Positions 1 through 7,142 of a stretch of DNA of 31,256 nt are shown in pieces (within the stretch, counting starts at the first letter, position 1; every line of letters begins with the position of its first letter). The stretch comes from an uncultured Blautia sp. (GTDB lineage: Bacteria > Bacillota > Clostridia > Lachnospirales > Lachnospiraceae): positions 1 through 31,256 of the forward strand of contig NZ_CALFLA010000078.1 in assembly GCF_937880195.1 (NCBI RefSeq), given 5' to 3'. The translations under genes were made by a program, and so were the position numbers. The notes under the pieces were generated by a model. That model saw nothing but the letters and a program-made list of their open reading frames with translations. It had not been told where the DNA came from and made no database searches.

Positions 1-180
1 AATATAAAAGAAAAACTTCCACTTAAGAAAAAATGGAAGTTTTTCAGTGCCCTTGTATTTACCGGGTTTTTCACTTTTATTACAACGTTTGAATTTTTGC
101 CAAAACAGCATGATATGCAACATCGCATCTATTACATCACAGTTAATAGAACGGTAAAAATTTTCTTTATGGGTTTTTGA
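1..180 (+). CDS. 3' end of a membrane-protein gene (partial at left edge)
   Basis: Frame 1 is open from the first base to a TGA at 178-180, giving 59 C-terminal residues. They read like protein: a basic stretch (KEKLPLKKKW) is followed by a hydrophobic, aromatic segment (FFSALVFTGFFTFITTFEF) that would make one membrane helix, then a polar tail ending in KIFFMGF. I cannot name the family. The start lies outside the window. The opposite strand is also open over 1-265 (about 88 codons), but it has no ribosome binding site and a less natural composition, so the plus frame is preferred. The call rests only on open frame and composition. Confidence 0.45.
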   Translation, partial: NIKEKLPLKKKWKFFSALVFTGFFTFITTFEFLPKQHDMQHRIYYITVNRTVKIFFMGF

Positions 181-182
181 TA

Positions 183-210
183 TTGCATACAAATAAAAGT
201 CTGATATAAT
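183..210 (+). promoter_or_regulatory. Possible sigma-A promoter for the Ig-like repeat protein
   Basis: TATAAT at 205-210 is preceded after 16 bases by a weak -35 box, TTGCAT (183-188). It lies about 120 bases ahead of the 331 start, so it implies a leader of roughly 110 nt. The -10 is perfect but the region is AT-rich, so chance matches are possible. Confidence 0.4.
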
Positions 211-330
211 AAAAAATAAGATAAATAACCATTTTTTTCGATAAGTTAAATTCAGGAAGAACATGTATATTGGCTAGGATTTAAGTTTTTACAAATATCT
301 AAACAATAATAAATATGAGGTGCTACAATT

Positions 331-1479
331 ATGAATAAAACGCGGAAACGAACGAAGATATTTATATTTGTATTGACATGTGTGGTGATGACTTCTATGA
401 TATTTTCTGTTCCGTTGGATGTAAATGCAAAGAGTGCAAAAATATCCTTATCAGGAAGTAATTTTATAACAAGAGGTAAGAATGCCCAGTTTTCTGTATG
501 GTATGGCAAGAAAAAAGTGTCTGCTAAATCCTGTAAGTGGTATTCTACAAAAAAAAGAGTTGCAATTGTTGGTAAAAACGGGCGTGTATATGCGAAGAAA
601 GCTGGAACAACTTATATCTACGTGAAATATAGAGGAAAGACATCTGCCAAAAAGAAGGTTATTGTAAAGAATCCGGCAATACGTCTATCCCTATCAGGAA
701 GCAATACTATAACAAGAGGTAAGAATGCTCAGTTTTCTGTATGGTATGGTAAGAAAAAAGTGCCTGCTAAATCCTGTAAGTGGTATTCTACAAAAAAAGG
801 TGTTGCAACTGTTGGTAAAAACGGACGTGTATATGCAAAGAAAACTGGAACAACTTATATCTACGTAAAGTATAGAGGAAAGACATCTGCTAAGAAGAAA
901 ATCATTGTAAAAAATCCATCAATCTGTACCCAAGAATCAAATCATAAGTGGGTAAGACAACCGGGACAGACACATGTATATACAACAATCGTCAAACCTG
1001 CGGAACACTACTATATATGTAATTCCTGTGGATTGCTTATGAAAAATGAAGAGGAAGTGATGCTACATTTTCAGGGCTATAGTCTATACAAATATGGACC
1101 AGAAATTTTTAGACATGATACTGACACGGTTACTCCATATAAATGCTCTAACTGTGGAAAAACAAAGACTGTAAAAAAGACAGAGCGGGGCAAAGAACAG
1201 TTAGCAGTTTTTAGTATAGAAAGTTGGGCAGGAAAGAAATTTAATCCGGAAGCCTGTGCTTTTGCAAACTGTCCAAGATGTCATACTGAGTTAAGTCCAT
1301 TGGGATGGGAGAACTATAAAGAAGTATGTCCATTATGTCAATATAAGTATACGGATTGGAACAAGCATATTAAGCACGCGTGGGATCAGGGATTCGTGTA
1401 TCGGAATTGGGATAAAAACGGAAGGGAAATGATATATAATCCTATTAAGAAAAAATGGGAATATATAATTGGACAATAG
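331..1479 (+). CDS. Secreted protein with two Ig-like (Big2-type) repeats and a CxxC-rich C-terminal region
   Basis: This 382-residue protein starts behind GAGGTG eight bases upstream. Residues 1-33 form a signal peptide (basic start, hydrophobic core, likely cut after VNA). Residues 36-116 and 117-197 are two nearly identical 81-residue beta-rich repeats. Each has the SLSGSN, RGKNAQFSVWYG, CKWYSTKK and VYAKKxGTTYIYVKYRGKT signature of bacterial Ig-like domains found on clostridial surface proteins. The rest (about 200-382) carries four CxxC pairs (CNSC, CSNC, CPRC, CPLC), which suggests zinc-ribbon-like folds. There is no sorting motif or second membrane helix, so release or non-covalent wall attachment is inferred. 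It stands alone between a promoter and a long terminator hairpin. No enzymatic function can be assigned; adhesion or wall binding is a guess from the Ig-like part. Confidence 0.8.
   Translation: MNKTRKRTKIFIFVLTCVVMTSMIFSVPLDVNAKSAKISLSGSNFITRGKNAQFSVWYGKKKVSAKSCKWYSTKKRVAIVGKNGRVYAKKAGTTYIYVKYRGKTSAKKKVIVKNPAIRLSLSGSNTITRGKNAQFSVWYGKKKVPAKSCKWYSTKKGVATVGKNGRVYAKKTGTTYIYVKYRGKTSAKKKIIVKNPSICTQESNHKWVRQPGQTHVYTTIVKPAEHYYICNSCGLLMKNEEEVMLHFQGYSLYKYGPEIFRHDTDTVTPYKCSNCGKTKTVKKTERGKEQLAVFSIESWAGKKFNPEACAFANCPRCHTELSPLGWENYKEVCPLCQYKYTDWNKHIKHAWDQGFVYRNWDKNGREMIYNPIKKKWEYIIGQ
436..921 (+). repeat. Two-copy 243-bp in-frame tandem repeat
   Basis: Two 243-bp units (436-678 and 679-921) encode the two Ig-like domains. 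They match almost base for base, including synonymous positions, over most of their length, for example around ACAAGAGGTAAGAATGC in both. Near identity at silent sites points to a recent duplication or ongoing conversion, and copy number could vary between strains. Confidence 0.85.
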
Positions 1480-1511
1480 CACAGAAACTATCTTCCTTTA
1501 TAGTATCCAAA

Positions 1512-1559
1512 CCAGAAAAAACATCTGTAATCCTAAGTGATTACAAGTGTTTTTTCTGG
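1512..1559. terminator. Long terminator hairpin after the Ig-like repeat gene
   Basis: A 12-bp outer stem (CCAGAAAAAACA with TGTTTTTTCTGG) encloses a 7-bp inner stem (TGTAATC with GATTACA). The T-rich 3' arm works as a terminator for the plus-strand gene ending at 1479 and could stop minus transcripts as well. Confidence 0.75.
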
Positions 1560-1639
1560 CTCTATGGTTTGTACTATGTAAGATTCTAGTACAGAAACAT
1601 TCAAAGTTCGAATAAGGTATTCTTTTCTAAAACGGGTAT

Positions 1640-1674
1640 AAAAATACCATCTGCCATTTTCTGACGGATGGTAT
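1640..1674 (-). terminator. Intrinsic terminator of the candidate small RNA
   Basis: On the minus strand ATACCATC-C-GTCA pairs with TGGC-A-GATGGTAT around the loop GAAAA, directly followed by five Ts. The T-run exists only in the minus direction, which sets the strand of the RNA. Confidence 0.75.
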
Positions 1675-1806
1675 AAATAATCTATATTTGCTAAACCAAA
1701 GAATTATTGGCGGGTGTGCCCTTTCCCGCATTTCTTTTGACCCAGTAGGTGCGTAGCAGCACAATCTCTACTTCAATAATCCTTTGGGTAAAGCCACTAT
1801 TACTAT
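1640..1806 (-). ncRNA. Candidate structured small RNA, about 167 nt, unassigned
   Basis: The minus strand carries a self-contained RNA gene: a near-consensus promoter, a three-way-junction fold and an intrinsic terminator. P1 is a 14-bp helix, 1787-1774 paired with 1709-1696, with one G-T wobble. Inside it are P2 (GTAG 1771-1768 with CTAC 1748-1745, continued after a five-base bulge by GTGC with GCAC) and P3 (GCGGG 1729-1725 with CCCGC 1714-1710, loop AAAGGGCACA). The P3 loop contains GGGCAC and could pair with the GTGC of P2. A hairpin plus T-run at 1674-1640 ends it. I do not recognise an Rfam family; it does not look like the long rod of 6S RNA, SRP RNA or a common riboswitch. A 34-codon ORF (MRERAHPP start) overlaps the 3' half but lacks a ribosome binding site. 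Existence is supported by structure only. Confidence 0.55.
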
Positions 1807-1812
1807 ATGAAT

Positions 1813-1841
1813 ATTATACAATAGCTATTCCCTTTTGTAAA
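1813..1841 (-). promoter_or_regulatory. Sigma-A promoter of the candidate small RNA
   Basis: Minus-strand TTTACA (1841-1836) and TATAAT (1818-1813) are separated by exactly 17 bases. The predicted start is near 1806, about 19 bases before the first helix of the RNA. The -35 box lies inside the last codons of the nuclease-like remnant upstream. Confidence 0.7.
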
Positions 1842-2065
1842 GTATCCCATTTTTTTCTATTAATTTTTGAAGGTTTTTTTCGCGGATTCTATAAAATGTC
1901 ATGACGGAATTTTTTAATTTGCTGCTATCTGTTTCAAGAACCACTCGTACCACCACATTCAAGTTTGTTTCTGGTAATTTTTTTACCATAAACACAGTGC
2001 CTTGATGCTTTATATCCTTTATGATTAAATCGATTCCACTGTATCATGTTTATAGATATAAACAC
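1825..2065 (-). pseudogene. Frameshifted remnant resembling a PBECR-type (phage barnase/EndoU-like) nuclease domain
   Basis: A GTG at 2065 sits six bases behind AAGGAG and opens a frame (MFISINMIQWNRFNHKG) that stops after 43 codons. The next frame is open from 2043 to a TAG at 1825-1827. It encodes a 72-residue peptide containing SGIDLIIKDIKHQGTVFMVK, then LNVVVRVVLE, NSVMTFYRIREKNLQKLI and GILYKRE. The pattern of a hydrophobic strand, NS-[VI]-xTF-x-[RK]-I-R and a lysine-rich end resembles the C-terminal PBECR nuclease fold appended to phage head proteins and toxin-like ORFs. Only the last third of such a domain remains, with no start codon in the right frame, so this is a decayed fragment. 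Family assignment is from memory and is moderate at best. Confidence 0.45.
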
Positions 2066-2100
2066 GTACTTCTCCTTATAATATATATTAGACATTTGCT

Positions 2101-2135
2101 AAAAGCTGATGTACAAAATCAATACATCAGCTTTT
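2101..2135. terminator. Bidirectional terminator downstream of the methyltransferase gene
   Basis: A perfect 13-bp inverted repeat (AAAAGCTGATGTA with TACATCAGCTTTT) surrounds a nine-base loop, with T-runs on both sides. It would end the ogt transcript on the minus strand and marks the edge between the AT-rich accessory stretch and the housekeeping region. Confidence 0.8.
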
Positions 2136-2180
2136 CTCTCTTTTTCTTCATAGACAGGAGCACTAAATAAAAGTGTCCGC

Positions 2181-2693
2181 TTACCGAATGCCTTTTTCCA
2201 ACTCCAAAAGGGCACGTTTCTTTTCTATTCCGCCTGCATATCCTGTAAGGCTTCCGTCACTTCCGATCACACGATGGCAGGGAATGATCAGAGAAATAGG
2301 ATTTTTCCCAACGGCACCACCTACCGCCTGGGCTGACATTCTTTTTATCTTCCTCGCTTTTGCAATCTGGGCTGCAATTTCACCGTACGTCATTGTTTCT
2401 CCATATGGAATTGTCAAAAGTATCTCCCAGACTGATTTTTGAAATGGCGTCCCTGTTAGATAAAGAGGCGGTATAAAATCCGGTTCTTTCCCGGAAAAAT
2501 AAGTTTCCAGCCATTTTCTTGTTTTTCGAAACACTTCAAGCTCTCCCAGTTCACAGCTTCCTGAAATTCCAGAGGCAAAATATTTCTGTCCTTCCATCCA
2601 CAAGCCTGACAACCCAGCTTCATTACCTGCAAAAGTAATTTTTCCCAAAGGAGAATCACACGTTCCTGTATAAATCATTTTAGTTTTCTCCAT
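2181..2693 (-). CDS. ogt: Methylated-DNA--protein-cysteine S-methyltransferase
   Basis: This 170-residue cytoplasmic repair protein transfers methyl or alkyl groups from O6-alkylguanine in DNA to its own cysteine. The active-site motif IIPCHRV is intact, with the acceptor Cys at residue 139. The helix-turn-helix DNA-binding segment before it (FQKSVWEILLTIPYGETMTY, then GEIAAQIAK) and the GYAGGIEKKRALLELE tail are also typical. Length matches the stand-alone Ogt type without an Ada N-terminal domain. It lies downstream of lrgAB on the same strand but is separated from it by a terminator, so it is probably transcribed alone. No damage-responsive regulatory site is visible. Confidence 0.95.
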   Translation of the reverse strand: MEKTKMIYTGTCDSPLGKITFAGNEAGLSGLWMEGQKYFASGISGSCELGELEVFRKTRKWLETYFSGKEPDFIPPLYLTGTPFQKSVWEILLTIPYGETMTYGEIAAQIAKARKIKRMSAQAVGGAVGKNPISLIIPCHRVIGSDGSLTGYAGGIEKKRALLELEKGIR

Positions 2694-2700
2694 ATTATAA

Positions 2701-2733
2701 AATCTCGAAGCCGTAACTTCCAGCTTCGAGATT
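2701..2733. terminator. Terminator after lrgAB
   Basis: An 11-bp perfect stem (AATCTCGAAGC with GCTTCGAGATT) lies just past the lrgB stop codon and upstream of ogt. T-rich sequence follows on both strands. Confidence 0.75.
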
Positions 2734-2738
2734 CTCTT

Positions 2739-3431
2739 TTATAAGAAATTTGCAAAAATCGATGCGCCTATGACTGTGCACAGGCCGCAGACAACAATGG
2801 CCAGACTGCTCATAGCGCCTTCTATTTCTCCCATTTCCATTGCTTTGGCTGTTCCTACAGCATGAGCTGCAGTTCCGATGGCAAGTCCCCTGGAAACCCC
2901 ATGGCGGATGCGGAAAAGTTTACAAACTGATTCTGCCACAATGTTTCCAATAACGCCTGTGATAATAATAGTTGCAACGGAAATCGTAACGTATCCTCCC
3001 AACTCCTCAGATACTCCCATACCAATAGCTGTTGTAATAGACTTTGGAAGAAGGGTAACGTACTCCTTATGAGTAAGTCCAAAAGCCATTGCCATTGCCC
3101 AAATGCTTCCAAGACTTGCGATCACGCCTGACAAAATTCCTACTATGATCGCAACTGCATTTTTTTTCAGAACATCAAGCTGGATATATAAAGGAATGGC
3201 CAGACATACAGTTGCAGGTGTCAAAAGATAGCTTAAATATCTGGCGCTGGCATTATAGCTGTCATAATCTACTCGAAAGACAACCAGCACACCAATCACC
3301 AGCAAAATAGATATTAAAAGCGGATTTAAAATTGCCTTCTTCCATTTTCGCTGAGCTGCCAGCCCGATTTCATAGGCCAGAAGACTGATAACAAATCCCA
3401 GAGTTGCTGAATTAAGCACTATATTTTCCAT
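2739..3431 (-). CDS. lrgB: LrgB/CidB-family membrane protein
   Basis: This is a multi-pass inner-membrane protein of about 230 residues. The family features are a hydrophobic chain with the segments LLTPATVCLAIPLYIQLDVL, SLGSIWAMAMAFG, LLPKSITTAIGMGVSEELGG and GLAIGTAAHAVGTAKAMEMG; the last two are strongly conserved in LrgB/CidB. LrgAB and CidAB were named as holin/antiholin-like modulators of murein hydrolases, and the B. subtilis homologue pair PftAB imports pyruvate, so transport is an equally good reading. The ATG at 3431 is chosen over the one at 3452 because the upstream ATG has its Shine-Dalgarno only one or two bases away. This start overlaps the end of lrgA by about 20 bases, which implies translational coupling. 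Confidence 0.9.
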   Translation of the reverse strand: MENIVLNSATLGFVISLLAYEIGLAAQRKWKKAILNPLLISILLVIGVLVVFRVDYDSYNASARYLSYLLTPATVCLAIPLYIQLDVLKKNAVAIIVGILSGVIASLGSIWAMAMAFGLTHKEYVTLLPKSITTAIGMGVSEELGGYVTISVATIIITGVIGNIVAESVCKLFRIRHGVSRGLAIGTAAHAVGTAKAMEMGEIEGAMSSLAIVVCGLCTVIGASIFANFL

Positions 3432-3813
3432 CTTTTTCAGTTCCTTTCTCATTCTCCTGTTTTTTTGTATTTCTGCGATCCATCATAAAATCTGTTACCT
3501 TTCCTGTTACTAAAATCACGATAAACGTAGAAGATATTGTGATCGCAAGAAGAGGAATAAGAAATCCCTGAAGCTCTCCCCAAGATGCCATCAATCCCAC
3601 TCCTGCCGGAATAAACATCAGCGGCATGATCTCAATCAGAAATTCTCCCGTTTCCTTTACATGATCTACTTTTACCACTTTTGCAAGAAGCAAAACAAAC
3701 ATCAGTAAAAGTCCATAAATACTTCCCGGAATCGGCAGAGGGAGAAAATATTTCATCAGCTCCCCTGCGCAGGTAACGCCTAGAATGATCCCGAATTGTC
3801 TCATATACTTCAT
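3412..3813 (-). CDS. lrgA: LrgA/CidA-family holin-like membrane protein
   Basis: The protein has 133 residues with four hydrophobic segments and the LrgA/CidA signature GELMKYFLPLPIPGSIYGLL near the N-terminus, followed by FLIEIMPLMFIPAGVGLM. A charged tail (RRNTKKQENEKGTEKDGK) is cytoplasmic. It acts with LrgB in one membrane complex. The start at 3813 is supported by AAGGAGG five bases upstream; the earlier ATG at 3834 lacks a comparable site. It is the first gene of the lrgAB operon and has its own promoter in the divergent gap shared with the NhaC gene. In other Firmicutes the pair responds to LytSR and overflow metabolism; no such regulator is encoded here. Confidence 0.92.
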   Translation of the reverse strand: MKYMRQFGIILGVTCAGELMKYFLPLPIPGSIYGLLLMFVLLLAKVVKVDHVKETGEFLIEIMPLMFIPAGVGLMASWGELQGFLIPLLAITISSTFIVILVTGKVTDFMMDRRNTKKQENEKGTEKDGKYSA

Positions 3814-3863
3814 AATTGCCTCCTTATTGTGCATTTTTTCTTTTGTTTAATTAGGATTTTTTC

Positions 3864-3893
3864 ATTATAACACAATTCTTTATCTCTATACAA
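3864..3893 (-). promoter_or_regulatory. Probable lrgAB promoter
   Basis: Minus-strand TTGTAT (3893-3888) and a perfect TATAAT (3869-3864) with an 18-base spacer, about 50 bases ahead of the lrgA start. Confidence 0.55.
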
Positions 3894-3962
3894 TGTGAAA
3901 GCGTCTGTATTGCATACTAATTTTTACAGGAAATTTGTGTATTTATACCAACTTTTCCATAT

Positions 3963-3991
3963 TTGACAGTGGTTTCTTTCGTAATTATATG
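3963..3991 (+). promoter_or_regulatory. Probable promoter of the NhaC gene
   Basis: A perfect TTGACA at 3963-3968 is followed after 17 bases by TATATG (986-991 of the 3.9-kb block). The weak -10 leaves the exact start uncertain. Confidence 0.5.
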
Positions 3992-4031
3992 GTAAAATAA
4001 AAAATATGTATTTTTATGGAGGAAAATGAAT

Positions 4032-5348
4032 ATGAAAAAAGGAAACTGGAAGGCTCTCCTTCCAATTGCAGTGTTTCTGGTCATGTATCTGGGACTTGGA
4101 ATTCTCTTCGAGTACGTTCTGAAAATTCCCATGGGATTTTATAATATTCCCATTGTTGTTTCATTTCTGACCGCGCTTCTGGTTGCATGCATCCAGAATC
4201 CCAAACTGAGCTTTGATGAAAAGCTCTCCGTTATGGCTCATGGCGTAGGCGATAAAAATATCATTACCATGATCCTGATCTTCATGACAGCAGGAATCTT
4301 TGTGGGCGTTGTTGGAAGAGAAAGCGCTGAAAGCGTCGCTTACTTCCTTCTGTCTATTATCCCGGCGCGTTTTGCTGTTATGGTCCTTTTCGTTGTAAGC
4401 TGTTTTGTATCTCTGGCTATGGGAACTTCTGTAGGAACCATAACCCTGATCACCCCCATTGCCATTGCCGTATCTGCCGGATCCGGCTTTTCCGCACCGC
4501 TTTGTATTGGAGCAGTTATGGGCGGCGCAATGTTTGGAGATAACCTTTCTTTTATTTCCGATACTACAATTGCAGCCTGCAACGGACAGGGATGTGCCAT
4601 GAAGGATAAATTCCGGGCAAACTTCAAGATTGCTCTTCCTGCAGCGCTTGTTACTCTTCTGATCATTTTTATCCGTACTTCCGGGGGAGCAGAGAATGCA
4701 GCGATCATGCAGGATTACAATCTGATCCGCATTATACCCTATATTCTTGTTCTGATCGGCGGAATCATTGGTATTAATGTATTTGTGGTTCTTCTCATTG
4801 GTATCTTTTCCGGTTCTGTTATTGTTCTTGCAACCGGAGCCACACCGGCCACAGACCTTCTTGCAAATATGGGAACAGGCGCTGCAGGCATGTATGAAAC
4901 AACTATGGTTGCCATTCTTGTATCTGCCATTTGCGCTCTGATCCAGAAATATGATGGTTTTACCGCGCTTTTAAACTTTATCCGACGTATCTTCAAAACA
5001 CAAAAAGGCGGAAAACTGGGTATGGGACTTCTTGTTGGAGCCATGGATATTGCTACTGCAAACAACACAGTTGCCATTGTTATGGCTAACCCTATTGCAA
5101 AAGAAATGGCTGAGGAATATGACGTAACGCCTCAGACAACTGCATCCATTCTGGACACCTTTTCCTGTGTTTTCCAGGGCGTGATCCCCTATGGTGCGCA
5201 GATGCTGATCGCCATTTCCACTGCCGCAGAGCTTGGACTTGATATTTCTGCTTTTGATATTATGCCAAACTTATATTATCCATACATCCTTCTTGTAAGC
5301 GTTTTGCTCTTTATGTTTTTTGGGATTAACAAAAAGAAAAATAAATAA
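4032..5348 (+). CDS. nhaC: Na+/H+ antiporter, NhaC family
   Basis: This membrane protein of about 438 residues has some eleven or twelve hydrophobic segments. Two stretches are typical of the NhaC family: MGTSVGTITLITPIAIAVS and GAMFGDNLSFISDTTIAA, the latter holding the Asp and Ser/Thr residues of the ion site. A second conserved half is visible around AMDIATANNTVAIVMANPIA and SCVFQGVIPYGAQML. It exchanges external protons for internal Na+, or in some family members moves an organic acid or amino acid together with an ion; the substrate cannot be read from sequence. GGAGG at 4018-4022 is nine bases from the ATG at 4032 but only three from the ATG at 4026, so 4032 is preferred. It is divergent from lrgAB and ends at a strong terminator, so it is monocistronic. 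Confidence 0.88.
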   Translation: MKKGNWKALLPIAVFLVMYLGLGILFEYVLKIPMGFYNIPIVVSFLTALLVACIQNPKLSFDEKLSVMAHGVGDKNIITMILIFMTAGIFVGVVGRESAESVAYFLLSIIPARFAVMVLFVVSCFVSLAMGTSVGTITLITPIAIAVSAGSGFSAPLCIGAVMGGAMFGDNLSFISDTTIAACNGQGCAMKDKFRANFKIALPAALVTLLIIFIRTSGGAENAAIMQDYNLIRIIPYILVLIGGIIGINVFVVLLIGIFSGSVIVLATGATPATDLLANMGTGAAGMYETTMVAILVSAICALIQKYDGFTALLNFIRRIFKTQKGGKLGMGLLVGAMDIATANNTVAIVMANPIAKEMAEEYDVTPQTTASILDTFSCVFQGVIPYGAQMLIAISTAAELGLDISAFDIMPNLYYPYILLVSVLLFMFFGINKKKNK

Positions 5349-5363
5349 TCGTCATTTACAGTA

Positions 5364-5422
5364 AGCAAATACAAAAACGGAGAAATCTATTATTTAGACT
5401 TCTCCGTTTTTCTATATTTGCT
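5364..5422. terminator. Bidirectional terminator between nhaC and the aldo/keto reductase
   Basis: A 12-bp stem, AAAAACGGAGAA (5373-5384) with TTCTCCGTTTTT (5400-5411), is extended by AGCAAATA with TATTTGCT outside. The gene pair is convergent, and T-runs on both strands allow use in both directions. Confidence 0.88.
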
Positions 5423-6429
5423 TATCCTTCCATATCTATCGCGCACTGTTTCAGCTTTTCCCGAATCGGCAGATGATAAGGACATCTCTTTTCACATTCT
5501 CCGCATCCCACGCAGGCTGACGCTTTCACTGCAAGAGCATTATAGCGGTCCTTTGCCCAGTCTGCAAGCTGATATCTCTGAAGATATCCTGCAAAAAGAA
5601 ATACACTTGGAATATTGATTCCTACTGTACAGGGCGCGCAGTAATTACAGCGGCGGCAAAAATCTGTACCAAGCTGTTTTTTGATTTCTTCTATTTTTTG
5701 AAGTTCTTCCTCTGTCAATGAACTTACGTCTGAACAAGCCTTAAGATTCTGATCCAGCTCCTGAATTTCTGCCATTCCCGGAATTACAACTGTAACGTCC
5801 TTATTAAAGCAGATATAACGGAGCGCAAGGCTGGCATCCTCAATGGCTCCTCCTGCCAGAGGTTTCATATTGATAAATCCAATATTCTTTTCTGCACATC
5901 GTTTTATAAGCTCTTCTCCCTGATTTTCCACAATATTATAGGGGAACATAACCGTTTCTACCCAGTCAAGTTCCAGAGCCCGCTCAAATACTGCTGTGGA
6001 ATGAGCAGTAACTCCTATATGGCCAATCTTGCCTGCTTCCCTTGCTTCCTTCAGAGCTTCCAGCGCACCGCCCTCTCCTATAACCTGTTCAAGCTGTTCC
6101 AGCGTTGGATTATGCACCTGGTAAATGTCAATATAATCTGTGCGGAGATTATGAAGGCTTGTTTCAATATCAGCAGCCATTGCTTCTCTGGTTCTTGCCA
6201 TAGACTTGGTTGCCACAACAAATCTGTCACGGATTCCCTCCATAGCATACCCCAAATATTCCTCACTGACAGTATAGCCTCTGGCCGTATCAATATAATT
6301 TACGCCTCTGTCTACCATTTCATGAAGAAGCTTCCTGGTTCCTTCCTGATCGATCCTCTGGATCGGGATTCCGCCAAATCCCATTCTGGAAACCTTTAAT
6401 CCTGTTTTTCCCAATACTCTATATTCCAT
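5422..6429 (-). CDS. Aldo/keto reductase with C-terminal 4Fe-4S ferredoxin-like domain
   Basis: This is a 335-residue cytoplasmic oxidoreductase. Residues 1-250 form the TIM-barrel aldo/keto reductase domain, with the catalytic Asp and Tyr in DTARGYTVSEEYLG, the Lys in VVATKSM and the His in DIYQVHNP. The last 70 residues carry cysteine clusters CRRCNYCAPC and CVGCGECEKRCP. The second cluster is a classical 4Fe-4S motif and the first is a likely companion site. This architecture is common in anaerobic clostridia, where electrons may pass through the iron-sulfur part rather than only NAD(P)H; the substrate is unknown. A strong GGGAGGAGATC site precedes the ATG. It is the last gene before the convergent terminator, and a hairpin separates it from efp. 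Confidence 0.9.
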   Translation of the reverse strand: MEYRVLGKTGLKVSRMGFGGIPIQRIDQEGTRKLLHEMVDRGVNYIDTARGYTVSEEYLGYAMEGIRDRFVVATKSMARTREAMAADIETSLHNLRTDYIDIYQVHNPTLEQLEQVIGEGGALEALKEAREAGKIGHIGVTAHSTAVFERALELDWVETVMFPYNIVENQGEELIKRCAEKNIGFINMKPLAGGAIEDASLALRYICFNKDVTVVIPGMAEIQELDQNLKACSDVSSLTEEELQKIEEIKKQLGTDFCRRCNYCAPCTVGINIPSVFLFAGYLQRYQLADWAKDRYNALAVKASACVGCGECEKRCPYHLPIREKLKQCAIDMEG

Positions 6430-6466
6430 TTTGATCTCCTCCCTATAGTTTTCTGTATATTAACAA

Positions 6467-6496
6467 GAGGCTGGTGCGGAACTCCGCCTCAGCCTC
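6467..6496 (-). terminator. Probable terminator after efp
   Basis: On the minus strand GAGGCTG pairs with CAGCCTC and an inner GCGGA pairs with TCCGC, followed by TTGTTAAT. It is GC-rich but has a short T-run, so termination may be partial and allow readthrough into the aldo/keto reductase gene. Confidence 0.6.
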
Positions 6497-6517
6497 AGCA
6501 CATATCTCTTATTCAGA

Positions 6518-7075
6518 TTAAACTCTGGACAGATATTCACCTGTTCTTGTATCAATCTTTAATTTGTCTCCCTGGTTTACAAACAGAGGAACCTGAACCT
6601 GCGCGCCTGTCTCAACAATTGCCGGCTTAGTTGCACCCTGTGCAGTATTTCCAGCAAATCCAGGCTCTGTCTCAGTTACTTCAAGCTCTACAAAAAGAGG
6701 CGGCTCGATAGCAAATACATTTCCATTATGGGAACAGATCTTAACAACCTCGTTCTCCTTTACAAACTTCAGAGAATCTCCAACCTGATCAGCTGTGAGA
6801 GCGATCTGATCATAAGTCTCTACGTTCATGAAGTTGTAAAGCTCACCGTCATTGTACAGATAGCTCATATCCACACGCTCGATACGTGCCTGCGGGAATT
6901 TCTCTGTAGGACGGAAAGATTTTTCCAGTACAGCTCCTGTAATTACGTTTTTATATTTTGTTCTGACAAATGCAGCGCCCTTTCCAGGTTTTACATGCTG
7001 AAATTCAACGATCTGACATACATTTCCTTCAATTTCAAGTGTGATACCGTTTTTGAAATCACCTGCTGAAATCAT
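6518..7075 (-). CDS. efp: Translation elongation factor P
   Basis: The 185-residue protein has the normal EF-P length and three beta-barrel domains. It enters the ribosome between the P and E sites and relieves stalling at proline runs. The domain I loop reads [10 protein letters not shown]; Lys32 is at the position that carries the functional modification in other bacteria, and in B. subtilis this lysine receives 5-aminopentanol. No EpmA, EpmB or EarP modification gene is in this window. The domain III signature [20 protein letters not shown] and the ending [10 protein letters not shown] are intact. AGAAGGAGG lies upstream of the ATG. A separate promoter overlaps the end of aroK, so efp can be expressed independently of the genes before it. 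Confidence 0.97.
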   Translation of the reverse strand: MISAGDFKNGITLEIEGNVCQIVEFQHVKPGKGAAFVRTKYKNVITGAVLEKSFRPTEKFPQARIERVDMSYLYNDGELYNFMNVETYDQIALTADQVGDSLKFVKENEVVKICSHNGNVFAIEPPLFVELEVTETEPGFAGNTAQGATKPAIVETGAQVQVPLFVNQGDKLKIDTRTGEYLSRV

Positions 7076-7113
7076 AAATTATTTCCTCCTTCTAGTAATC
7101 TTCACTACTCAAC

Positions 7114-7142
7114 ATTCTATAATACCGTGACACTTTTTTCAA
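7114..7142 (-). promoter_or_regulatory. efp promoter
   Basis: Minus-strand TTGAAA (7142-7137) and TAGAAT (7119-7114) are spaced by 17 bases. The -35 box overlaps the aroK stop codon. Confidence 0.65.

Noticed and set aside
11..44. 11-bp inverted repeat AAAAACTTCCA / TGGAAGTTTTT as a terminator
   Set aside because: It lies inside the open frame that ends at 180, so it is more likely coding sequence (KEKLPLKKKWKFF) than the end of a transcript, although a bidirectional role cannot be fully excluded.
1630..1731. 34-codon ORF (MRERAHPP start) in the candidate RNA
   Set aside because: No Shine-Dalgarno, runs through the P3 hairpin and the terminator, and has no protein-like pattern.
1480..2180. 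Retron, CRISPR/tracr or insertion-sequence origin of the structured region
   Set aside because: No reverse transcriptase, cas gene, repeat array or transposase remnant is present near it.
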